Positions 5,076 through 11,802 of a DNA stretch of 11,802 nucleotides are shown here, one piece after another. How positions within the stretch are numbered: the first letter of the stretch is position 1; each line of letters begins with the position of its first letter. Source of the stretch: an uncultured Lachnospiraceae bacterium (GTDB lineage: Bacteria; Bacillota; Clostridia; Lachnospirales; Lachnospiraceae); the NCBI GenBank assembly GCA_910587715.1, contig CAJUMV010000068.1, positions 1-11,802 of the forward strand, read 5' to 3'. A program made the translations under genes and the position numbers. A model generated the notes under the pieces. That model worked only from the letters and a program-made list of their open reading frames with translations, was not told where the DNA came from and did not search any database.

Positions 5076-7796
5076 ATGGCTTTGAAACTGGTTTTGATAG
5101 ACGGACACAGCATATTGAACAGGGCGTTTTACGGGGTGCCGGAACTGACCAACGGGCAGGGGCTCCACACGAACGCGATTTACGGTTTTTTGAATATTAT
5201 GTTTAAGATTCTGGAGGAGGAGCAGGCGGATTATCTGGCGGTGGCTTTTGACGTCCATGCGCCTACCTTCCGGCATGAAATCTACAAGGAGTACAAGGGC
5301 ACGAGAAAGCCCATGCCCACCGAGCTTCGGGAACAGGTGCCGGTGATGAAGGAGCTGCTTCTCGCTATGGGTATCTGCGTGGTGGAGCAGGCAGGGCTGG
5401 AGGCGGACGACATTCTCGGAACCATCGCAAAGCGGGCGGAGCGTGAGGGAATGGAAGTCTCTCTCGTGTCGGGCGACCGCGATCTGCTGCAGGTAGCGAC
5501 AGACCATATACGGATTCGCATTCCCAAGACCAAGGGCGGCAGGACGCAGGTGGAGGATTATTATGCGAAGGACGTGGAGGCGGCGTATCAGGTAAATCCG
5601 ATTCAGTTTATTGATTTGAAGGCGCTGATGGGGGACACGGCGGACAATATTCCCGGGGTGCCGAAGGTGGGAGAGAAGACGGCAACGGAGCTGATGGTCA
5701 CTTACGGCTCCCTTGAAAATATTTATGCCCATGCTGAGGAAATTTCCAAAAAGTCGATTCGGGAGTCTTTGCTCGCGAACAGGGAGCTTGCGGATTTGAG
5801 CAAGGTGCTGGCGACCATTAACGTGGACGCGGAGATTGCCTTTGATTTTGAAAAGGCGAAGATTGGCGATTTTTATACGGAAGAAGCCTATGTGCTGTGT
5901 AAGCAGCTCGAATTCAAGAATATATTATCCCGCTTTTCCAAGGATGTAGCAGTGTCGAACAGGCAGGAGGCGGACTTCCATACCGTGACGCAGAAGGCGG
6001 AAGTGGAAGCGCTGTTTGCGGTCTGTCAGGAAAAGGCGGAGAACGGCAGCGAGATTGGGCTTGCGGTTTTTCGGGACAGGAAAGAACCGGACGGCTGTAT
6101 GGGCATTGCGCTTGCGCCGGAAGAAAATAAAGTGGCGTTTATCCCCTGTCAGAAAGGGGTGACGGAAAGCTGGCTGCGGGAACAGTTAACAGCGCTGAAC
6201 CGGAACGAGTTATGTAAACTAAACGTGTTTGACAGTAAGTCCCTTTATGACATGATAGAGGAGACGGGGGAGGAGAGCATGTGGCGGGATGAGGCTGGCG
6301 CGCAGGATGTGGGGAAGCCTTACCGTGCACGGAAATATTTTGACATTTTGATTGCGGCATATCTGATCAATCCGCTTAAGAGTGATTATCAGACGGAGGA
6401 TATTGCCAGCGAATATTTGGCGTTGACGATTCCGGACAGGACACAGGTCTGCGGGAAAGGCACTTACGCGCAGGCTTATGAGAAGAGCCCGGAGGAATTT
6501 GCGCAGTATGCCTGCTATCAGGCATATGTGTGTCTGGCGGCAGGGAAACTTTTGCGGGAAAAGCTCGCAGCACAGGGGATGGACGGGCTTTTTTATGAAA
6601 TCGAGATGCCGCTTTCACGGGTGCTTTATGATATGGAGTGTTACGGCGTGCTGGTGCAGCCTGCGGCGCTTAAGGCTTACGGCGAGGCGCTGACCGGGCG
6701 GATCACGGAATTGGAGCAGGCGATTTATCGGCAGGCGGACTGCACCTTTAACATCAATTCGCCCAAGCAGCTTGCGGAAATCCTTTTTGAAAAAATGGGG
6801 ATCAAAGGTGGCAAAAAGACGAAGACCGGGTATTCCACGGCGGCGGATGTGCTGGAAAAGCTGGCACCGGAATATCCGATTGTATCTGATATACTGGAAT
6901 ACCGGGGACTGATGAAGTTAAAGTCCACCTATGCGGAAGGGCTTTCGTCCTGTATTGCCGCGGACGGCAGGATTCATTCCACCTTTAACCAGACTATCAC
7001 CGCCACCGGGCGGCTCAGTTCCACAGAGCCGAATTTACAGAACATTCCTATGCGCATGGAGCTGGGTCGGCGCATCCGCAAGGTGTTTGTGCCGAAGGAA
7101 GGGTATCTTTTCATGGATGCGGACTATTCCCAGATTGAGCTGCGGATTCTGGCGCATATGTCCGACGACAAACAGCTCATTGAAGCATACCGCATGGAGG
7201 AGGATATTCACCGGATTACCGCCGCCAAGGTATTTCATACACCCTTTGAGGAAGTGACGGACTTGCAGCGGCGCAATGCTAAGGCGGTCAATTTCGGCAT
7301 CGTCTATGGCATCAGCTCCTTCGGTCTGAGTCAGGACTTAAGCATTTCCAAGAAGGAGGCGGCGGAATATATCGAGCAGTATTTCGAGACCTATCCGGGG
7401 GTCAAGCGGTTTTTGGACCATATGGTGGCGGAGGCGAAGGAAAAGGGCTATGTGACCACCATGTACGGGCGCAGGCGTCCGATTCCGGAGTTGTCTTCCA
7501 ATAATTTCATGCAGCGCTCTTTTGGCGAGCGGGTAGCTATGAACTCCCCGATTCAGGGGACGGCGGCGGACATTATGAAGATTGCCATGATTCGGGTGTG
7601 GGAGAAGCTGCACAGCGAAAACCTGAAATCCTGCCTGATTTTACAGGTGCACGACGAGCTTTTGATTGAGACGGAGACCGGAGAGGAAGAACAGGTACGG
7701 CGGATTCTCACGGAACAGATGCAGCAGGCGGCGGAGCTTTCCGTGCGGCTGGAGATTGACCTGCACACGGGAACGGATTGGTACGAGGCAAAATAA
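5076..7796 (+). CDS. polA: DNA polymerase I
   Basis: This 906-residue repair and lagging-strand polymerase fills gaps and removes RNA primers. The 5'-nuclease domain (about 1-290) has D9 in LIDGHS, YKGTRKPMP, EADDILGTIA, SGDRDLLQ and the helix-hairpin-helix GVPKVGEKTA. The central 3'-5' exonuclease-like region (about 300-500) lacks the DxE metal-binding motif (the aligned stretch reads IGLAVF), so proofreading should be absent, as in Bacillus-type Pol I. The polymerase domain has motif A D681-A-D683-YSQIELR, motif B RRNAKAVNFGIVYG and motif C H859-D860-E861. Length is as expected for the family. AGGG lies close before the ATG and GGAGAG further up. It follows the zf-HC2 gene by 19 nt. Confidence 0.97.
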   Translation: MALKLVLIDGHSILNRAFYGVPELTNGQGLHTNAIYGFLNIMFKILEEEQADYLAVAFDVHAPTFRHEIYKEYKGTRKPMPTELREQVPVMKELLLAMGICVVEQAGLEADDILGTIAKRAEREGMEVSLVSGDRDLLQVATDHIRIRIPKTKGGRTQVEDYYAKDVEAAYQVNPIQFIDLKALMGDTADNIPGVPKVGEKTATELMVTYGSLENIYAHAEEISKKSIRESLLANRELADLSKVLATINVDAEIAFDFEKAKIGDFYTEEAYVLCKQLEFKNILSRFSKDVAVSNRQEADFHTVTQKAEVEALFAVCQEKAENGSEIGLAVFRDRKEPDGCMGIALAPEENKVAFIPCQKGVTESWLREQLTALNRNELCKLNVFDSKSLYDMIEETGEESMWRDEAGAQDVGKPYRARKYFDILIAAYLINPLKSDYQTEDIASEYLALTIPDRTQVCGKGTYAQAYEKSPEEFAQYACYQAYVCLAAGKLLREKLAAQGMDGLFYEIEMPLSRVLYDMECYGVLVQPAALKAYGEALTGRITELEQAIYRQADCTFNINSPKQLAEILFEKMGIKGGKKTKTGYSTAADVLEKLAPEYPIVSDILEYRGLMKLKSTYAEGLSSCIAADGRIHSTFNQTITATGRLSSTEPNLQNIPMRMELGRRIRKVFVPKEGYLFMDADYSQIELRILAHMSDDKQLIEAYRMEEDIHRITAAKVFHTPFEEVTDLQRRNAKAVNFGIVYGISSFGLSQDLSISKKEAAEYIEQYFETYPGVKRFLDHMVAEAKEKGYVTTMYGRRRPIPELSSNNFMQRSFGERVAMNSPIQGTAADIMKIAMIRVWEKLHSENLKSCLILQVHDELLIETETGEEEQVRRILTEQMQQAAELSVRLEIDLHTGTDWYEAK

Positions 7797-7798
7797 CA

Positions 7799-7893
7799 GC
7801 GTGAAAAGTGCTTCTAAAGACGTCCCGCCATTGGACGGGACGCCAAGAAGCACTAAGTTTCACGCGGGAGAATGCCCCAAAATGGCATTCTCC
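7799..7893. repeat. Nested palindromic element between polA and coaE
   Basis: Three inverted repeats are nested: GCGTGAAA (7799-7806) with TTTCACGC (7858-7865), AGTGCTTCT (7807-7815) with AGAAGCACT (7846-7854), and CGTCCCG (7821-7827) with CGGGACG (7836-7842). A second perfect 10-bp hairpin follows, GGAGAATGCC (7867-7876) with GGCATTCTCC (7884-7893). No T-tract follows either hairpin, so they are not ordinary terminators. The shape resembles a dispersed palindromic intergenic repeat or a tiny non-autonomous element. Only one copy is present here. Confidence 0.7.
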
Positions 7894-7920
7894 GTATGAG
7901 AAGGGCAGGAAGATAACCAT

Positions 7921-8529
7921 ATGAAAGTGATAGGAGTCACGGGCGGTGTGGGAGCCGGGAAATCTGAGGTGCTTGCCTATCTGGAACGAAGGCGGGACTG
8001 CCGTGTGATTATGGCGGACCGGGTGGCACATCAGCTGGAAGAGCCGGGTGAAGTCTGTTATGAGCCGCTGACGGCGCTGCTGGGGAAAGAGATTCTGGAT
8101 GCGGCGGGAAAGATAGACAAACAGAAGATGGCGGCGCGGATTTTCGGGGACGGAGAACTGCTGTTAAAGGTAAACGGCATCGTGCATCCGGCGGTAAAAG
8201 CGTATTTGACGGAGCAGATCGAAAAGGAGCGTGTCGCCGGGCGATTTTCCTGGCTGTTTATCGAAGCGGCGCTTCTGATTGAGGAAGGTTATGCCGGGAT
8301 TTTAGACGAGCTGTGGTATATCCACGCGGAGGAAGAGGTCAGGCGTCAGAGACTTCGCGACACGAGAGGCTATTCGGATGAGAAGATTGACGCCATTTTG
8401 CAAAAGCAGCTTTCGGCGCAGGCGTTTCGCGAGCACTGCGGTGTGGTGATAGAAAACAACGGAACACTGGAATGTGTTTACACACAAATAGAGAAAGAAT
8501 TGGGGGAAGAACAGTGGCAGAAGCGATGA
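7921..8529 (+). CDS. coaE: Dephospho-CoA kinase
   Basis: This 202-residue enzyme phosphorylates the 3'-hydroxyl of dephospho-CoA with ATP, the last step of coenzyme A synthesis, in the cytoplasm. The P-loop G8-GVGAGKS15 is intact. MADRVAHQL (D33) follows, then the substrate-binding NGIVHPAVK (H89) and the lid RRQRLRDTRGYSDEKI (about 141-156). Length is normal for the family. AGGAAG lies about 9 nt before the ATG. It lies 124 nt after polA, across the palindromic element, and its 3' end overlaps the next gene. Confidence 0.95.
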   Translation: MKVIGVTGGVGAGKSEVLAYLERRRDCRVIMADRVAHQLEEPGEVCYEPLTALLGKEILDAAGKIDKQKMAARIFGDGELLLKVNGIVHPAVKAYLTEQIEKERVAGRFSWLFIEAALLIEEGYAGILDELWYIHAEEEVRRQRLRDTRGYSDEKIDAILQKQLSAQAFREHCGVVIENNGTLECVYTQIEKELGEEQWQKR

Positions 8530-10871
8530 AATTTCCGGGACAGCCGGTGTTTGGTCTGGATATCGGGACAAGGAGTATCGTAGGTACGGTGGGATACCGC
8601 ACGGGCGGTAAATTTCATGTGGTGACGCAGAGCATCAGGGAGCACGGGACGAGATCCATGCTGGACGGGCAGATTCACGATATTTACAAGGTGGGCGGCA
8701 CCATCAAGGAGGTCAAGGCGGAGCTGGAGGAACGGATTGGCAGACCCCTTAAGGATGTCTGTATCGCGGCGGCAGGACGTGTCCTGCAGACCGTGACGCT
8801 GCGTGTGGAGCAGGAGCTGGAAAATGACCGGGAAATCACAGGCGAGGATATTTATGCGCTGGATTCCATGGGCGTGGAGAAGGCCTATCAGGAGTTTTTG
8901 GAAAAAAACGATATGGATATAAAGTTCTACTGCGTCGGATATTCGGTAGTGCGTTATTATATGAATGGCTATACGATAGGAAATCTGGAAGGGCACAAGG
9001 CGAAGACCATCGGTGCGGATTTGATTGCCACCTTCCTGCCGGAGGACGTGGTGGACGGTCTTTACAAGGCGGTGGGCGTCGCGGGCTTGGAGGTAGTGAA
9101 CCTGACGCTGGAGCCGATTGCGGCGATCCAGGTGGCGATCCCGGAGATGTACCGCATGTTGAATATCGCGCTGGTGGATGTGGGCGCGGGCACTTCCGAT
9201 ATCTCCGTCACAAAGGACGGCAGCATCATCGCTTACGGCATGATTCCCATTGCGGGGGACGCGCTCACGGAGGTGGTGGCGAAGCACTGTCTGGTAGATT
9301 TTGCCACGGCGGAGCAGATTAAGCGGGATACCGGCGTGAAGGATGTGATTGAGTACAAGGATATCATGGGACTGACACAGACGATCACCACCGAGGAGGT
9401 GGAGCGTGTGGCGGCGGATGTGATTGAGAATATGACCAGTCAGGTGGCGGCTAAGATTAAGGAGCTAAACGGGGACAAATCCGTCAGCGCCGTGTTTGTA
9501 GTGGGCGGCGGCGGCAAGCTGCCGGGCTATACGCAGGCGTTAGCGGAGAAGCTGGATATCCAGAGCGAACGTGTGGCGGTCAGAGGCGAGGAAGTGATGC
9601 AGGGCATTGAATTTCTGGAGGCGGACGCCAGAAAGGACTCGTTGATGGTGACCCCCATCGGTATTTGCTTAAGTTTCTATGAGCAGAGCAATAACTTTAT
9701 TTTTGTCTACTTTAATGATCAGCGCGTTAAGATATATGATAATACCAAGGCGGCGGTGGTGGACGCGGCGATGCAGGCGGAGTTTGCCAGCGACGGTCTG
9801 TTTCCGAAGCGTGGGAAAGAGCTGAACTTTACGGTGAACGGAAAGCCACGTATTGCCAGAGGGGATTTCGGGGAGGCAGCGCGGATTACCGTCAACGGCA
9901 ACGAGGCGGATATTTACACGCAGATTCATGCCAACGACCAGATTCGAGTGGTAGAGTCCACGGCGGGCGAAGCGGCGCGGATGACGCTTGGACAACTGCC
10001 GGAGTTTGGCGCTAAGATGTGGGTCGAGGTCAACGAGAAGAAGGTGGATCTGCCCAAGTTCGCCAGTGTCAACGGGGAATTGCAGTCCGAGTACTACGAG
10101 ATTCAGGAAAACGACGAGATTGAGATTTTAGGTTACTATACGGTGCGCCAGATAGCCGAGTTCATGGATGTGGTCATTGACTGGAATATGAATATCTATG
10201 TCAATAATAAGATTGCGGATATGGAGACGAAAGTATATGAAAACTTTTCGGTAATCTGGACGCTGGAGGAGCTGCAGCTTTCCGATGTGGAGTTTTACGA
10301 ACAGCCACAGACGGATGAACAGGAGGACTCCGGGCAGGCGGACAGACCGGCGGGTACGGCGGGCTTCTCTATGGCGAAGAATGCTTCCGCGGCGGATGTA
10401 TCCGAAAACGAAGCAGCGGATGGCGCGGGCGTAGAAACGGCAGGGGAAAATGCGGCTGATGCGGATGCATCCGAAAGCGGCGCAGGGAAACAGTCTGCGG
10501 GAGAAGAGCGGAAACCGAAGGGAGCAAGAATTGTGATGGGACCCGGCGTGAAGCGCGCCGAGGAGGAAGCGAAAGCAAAGGCGAGAGCGAAGGAGGAAGC
10601 GGCAGCCCGGGCGAAAGCGGAGGAGGAAAAACGCAGGGAAGAGCTCCTGAATAAAAATCTGCCCATGCCCATCACGGTGATGGTGAACGGCAGCCCGGTT
10701 AAGTTAGTCGGCAAGAAAAATTACGTGTTTGTGGATGTGTTCGAGTATATTGACTTCGACCTGTCAAAGCCGGAAGGAAGCGGGATTGTGACCAATCTAA
10801 ACGGCAGGGGCGCGCAGTATATGGAGAGCATCAAGAGCGGCGACGTGATTGAGATTTACTGGAAAAAATAG
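8514..10871 (+). CDS. Large FtsA-like actin-fold ATPase with C-terminal extension
   Basis: The GTG at 8514 gives 785 residues and follows GGGGGAA (8502-8508) at good spacing, overlapping coaE by 16 nt. ATG 8526, overlapping the coaE stop as ATGA, is the alternative. Residues about 10-410 form an FtsA/PilM-like actin ATPase: phosphate-1 F-G-L-D16-I-G-T, phosphate-2 V-D222-V-G-A-G-T-S, and adenosine motif V-V-G-G-G-G-K around 329-335. FtsA proteins are usually near 420 residues. Here another 375 follow. Two beta-rich modules end in NDQIRVVE (about 474-481) and NDEIEILG (533-540). A low-complexity Ala/Glu/Lys linker spans about 603-716, and a last module (about 720-785) ends SGDVIEIYWKK. The VNGxP...GDxIEI pattern looks beta-grasp-like (inference). 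The usual FtsA membrane-targeting C-terminal helix is not seen. A role in division or cell shape is likely but unproven. Confidence 0.8.
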   Translation: MAEAMKFPGQPVFGLDIGTRSIVGTVGYRTGGKFHVVTQSIREHGTRSMLDGQIHDIYKVGGTIKEVKAELEERIGRPLKDVCIAAAGRVLQTVTLRVEQELENDREITGEDIYALDSMGVEKAYQEFLEKNDMDIKFYCVGYSVVRYYMNGYTIGNLEGHKAKTIGADLIATFLPEDVVDGLYKAVGVAGLEVVNLTLEPIAAIQVAIPEMYRMLNIALVDVGAGTSDISVTKDGSIIAYGMIPIAGDALTEVVAKHCLVDFATAEQIKRDTGVKDVIEYKDIMGLTQTITTEEVERVAADVIENMTSQVAAKIKELNGDKSVSAVFVVGGGGKLPGYTQALAEKLDIQSERVAVRGEEVMQGIEFLEADARKDSLMVTPIGICLSFYEQSNNFIFVYFNDQRVKIYDNTKAAVVDAAMQAEFASDGLFPKRGKELNFTVNGKPRIARGDFGEAARITVNGNEADIYTQIHANDQIRVVESTAGEAARMTLGQLPEFGAKMWVEVNEKKVDLPKFASVNGELQSEYYEIQENDEIEILGYYTVRQIAEFMDVVIDWNMNIYVNNKIADMETKVYENFSVIWTLEELQLSDVEFYEQPQTDEQEDSGQADRPAGTAGFSMAKNASAADVSENEAADGAGVETAGENAADADASESGAGKQSAGEERKPKGARIVMGPGVKRAEEEAKAKARAKEEAAARAKAEEEKRREELLNKNLPMPITVMVNGSPVKLVGKKNYVFVDVFEYIDFDLSKPEGSGIVTNLNGRGAQYMESIKSGDVIEIYWKK

Positions 10872-10893
10872 GAAAGAATAGGTTTACATAATT

Positions 10894-11694
10894 ATGAGAC
10901 TGTGCAGTATTGCCAGCGGCAGCAGCGGGAACTGCGTCTATGTGGGCAGCGATACCACCCATCTTCTGATGGATGTGGGAATCAGCGGCAAACGGACGGA
11001 AAGCGGGCTTGCCGAGCTGGGACTGACCATGAAAGATATTGACGCAATCTGCATTACCCATGAGCACGCCGACCATATAAGCGGGCTGGGGGTGCTTGCC
11101 AGAAAGTACGGCGTGCCGATTTACGCCACAAAGGGAACGGTGGAGGCGATGAAAAAGACCGCCTCGCTTGGGCGGATTGACGAATCGCTTTTTCGGATCG
11201 TTACGCCGGATGAGAGATGTATCATCAAGGACATTTCGCTCTACCCCGTGCGCACTTCCCACGATGCGGCGGATCCGGTGGCGTACCGAATCGACCATGA
11301 CGGGCGGCGGATTGGGATTCTTACAGACCTTGGCTGTTACAATGATTATACGGTGGAGTGCCTGCGCAGTCTGGACCTTCTGTATCTGGAGGCAAACCAT
11401 GACGTGCATATGCTGCAGGTAGGTCCTTATCCCTATTATCTGAAACAGCGGATTCTGGGAGAACGGGGGCATCTGTCCAACGAGTCGGCGGGAAAGCTTT
11501 TAAGCCGCTTGCTGCATGACAAGATGCAGGCGATCGTGCTGGGGCATCTGAGCAAAGAAAACAATCTGCCGGAGCTTGCCTACGAGTCGGTGCGGGTGGA
11601 AGTCACCATGTCCGACACGGATTACAACGGCAACGATTTTCCGCTGTATGTGGCGAAACGGGACGTGGTGTCGGAAGTGATTGAGGTGCGGTAG
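10894..11694 (+). CDS. walJ: Metallo-beta-lactamase-fold hydrolase, WalJ/YycJ family
   Basis: This 266-residue MBL-fold protein starts MRLCSIASGSSGNC, the characteristic N-terminus of YycJ/WalJ. Metal ligands are visible in T-H56-E-H58-A-D60-H61, H123 (TSHDAADP), D145 (ILTDLG) and H218 (VLGHLSKEN). In Bacillus and streptococci the gene is in the walRK operon and is tied to wall homeostasis, coordination of replication with division, or 5'-exonuclease activity. Here it follows the FtsA-like gene by 22 nt instead of walK. The ribosome binding site is weak (AATAGG about 11 nt upstream). It is the last gene of the unit and is followed by a terminator. Confidence 0.9.
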   Translation: MRLCSIASGSSGNCVYVGSDTTHLLMDVGISGKRTESGLAELGLTMKDIDAICITHEHADHISGLGVLARKYGVPIYATKGTVEAMKKTASLGRIDESLFRIVTPDERCIIKDISLYPVRTSHDAADPVAYRIDHDGRRIGILTDLGCYNDYTVECLRSLDLLYLEANHDVHMLQVGPYPYYLKQRILGERGHLSNESAGKLLSRLLHDKMQAIVLGHLSKENNLPELAYESVRVEVTMSDTDYNGNDFPLYVAKRDVVSEVIEVR

Positions 11695-11722
11695 GGAAGG
11701 AATCATGATACGAATAGGTGGG

Positions 11723-11752
11723 AAGGGTCGCTATTGCGATCCTTTTTATTAT
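11723..11752 (+). terminator. Intrinsic terminator after walJ
   Basis: AAGGGTCGC (11723-11731) pairs with GCGATCCTT (11736-11744) through one G-U pair around a TATT loop and runs into CTTTTTATTAT. It ends the coaE/FtsA-like/walJ transcription unit. Confidence 0.85.
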
Positions 11753-11801
11753 GGGTCGGATAGACCCTGTTGAGTGCATTGGAGTTTCTCAACAGAGAAA
11801 C
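11753..11801 (+). other. Overlapping alternative hairpins at the window edge
   Basis: GGGTC (11753-11757) pairs with GACCC (11763-11767). CTGTTGAG (11767-11774) pairs with CTCAACAG (11788-11795), while GTTTCTC (11784-11790) pairs with GAGAAAC (11795-11801). The last two cannot form together. This could be the start of a structured leader or RNA that continues past the window. No family is recognised. Confidence 0.4.
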
Positions 11802-11802
11802 G

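Noticed and set aside
5025..5732. 235-residue reverse frame opposite polA, and other long reverse frames in the core genes
   Set aside because: These are antisense shadows of high-G+C coding sequence, with compositions rich in Arg, His and Leu and no recognisable motif.
11705..11773. 22-codon frame after walJ with an AAGGA site before its ATG
   Set aside because: It contains the intrinsic terminator hairpin and T-tract of the walJ unit, so translation is improbable.
1..11802. CRISPR array, tRNA, rRNA or insertion sequence
   Set aside because: No regularly spaced repeats, cloverleaf, rRNA motif or transposase was seen on either strand.

Overview
The window looks like a chromosome segment from a Clostridia member, most likely Lachnospiraceae. 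This is an inference from the Gram-positive gene types (walJ/yycJ, a zf-HC2 membrane protein, polA, coaE and a very long FtsA-like protein in a row), strong AGGAGG-type ribosome binding sites, and mixed base composition: G+C-rich core genes beside A+T-richer accessory DNA.

Left part (about 1-3360), accessory. An A+T-rich orphan gene (89-466) is followed by a roughly 135-bp element that occurs twice (503-637 and 1809-1945, about 87% identical over its last 97 nt). Each copy has an extended -10 promoter, a first hairpin, and a terminator hairpin capped by a GNRA tetraloop, which makes it a good candidate for a duplicated small RNA of about 80 nt. Between the copies lie a reverse-strand XRE-type regulator (651-1127) and a forward pair encoding a 53-residue protein (1349-1510) and a hydrophobic 71-residue protein (1544-1759). 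After the second copy, a textbook promoter (TTGACA-17-GATAAT) drives a HipA-like kinase gene (2041-3111) with no HipB-type partner directly beside it.

Middle (3364-4606). A secreted GH25 muramidase with choline-binding-like wall repeats has its own promoter, a long leader and its own terminator.

Right part (4660-11750), core. A promoter precedes a small zinc-finger (zf-HC2) membrane protein and polA. A 95-bp nested palindromic element separates polA from coaE. Then coaE, an unusually large FtsA-like ATPase and walJ follow with an overlap or a short gap and end at a clear terminator. These genes cover DNA repair and Okazaki fragment processing (PolA), the last step of CoA synthesis (CoaE), a presumed division or cytoskeletal ATPase, and a metallo-hydrolase linked to wall homeostasis. 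The last 50 nt hold mutually exclusive hairpins cut by the window edge.

The observation most worth following is the duplicated two-hairpin RNA element and its placement around the XRE/HipA-like accessory genes. Nothing here was checked against a database.
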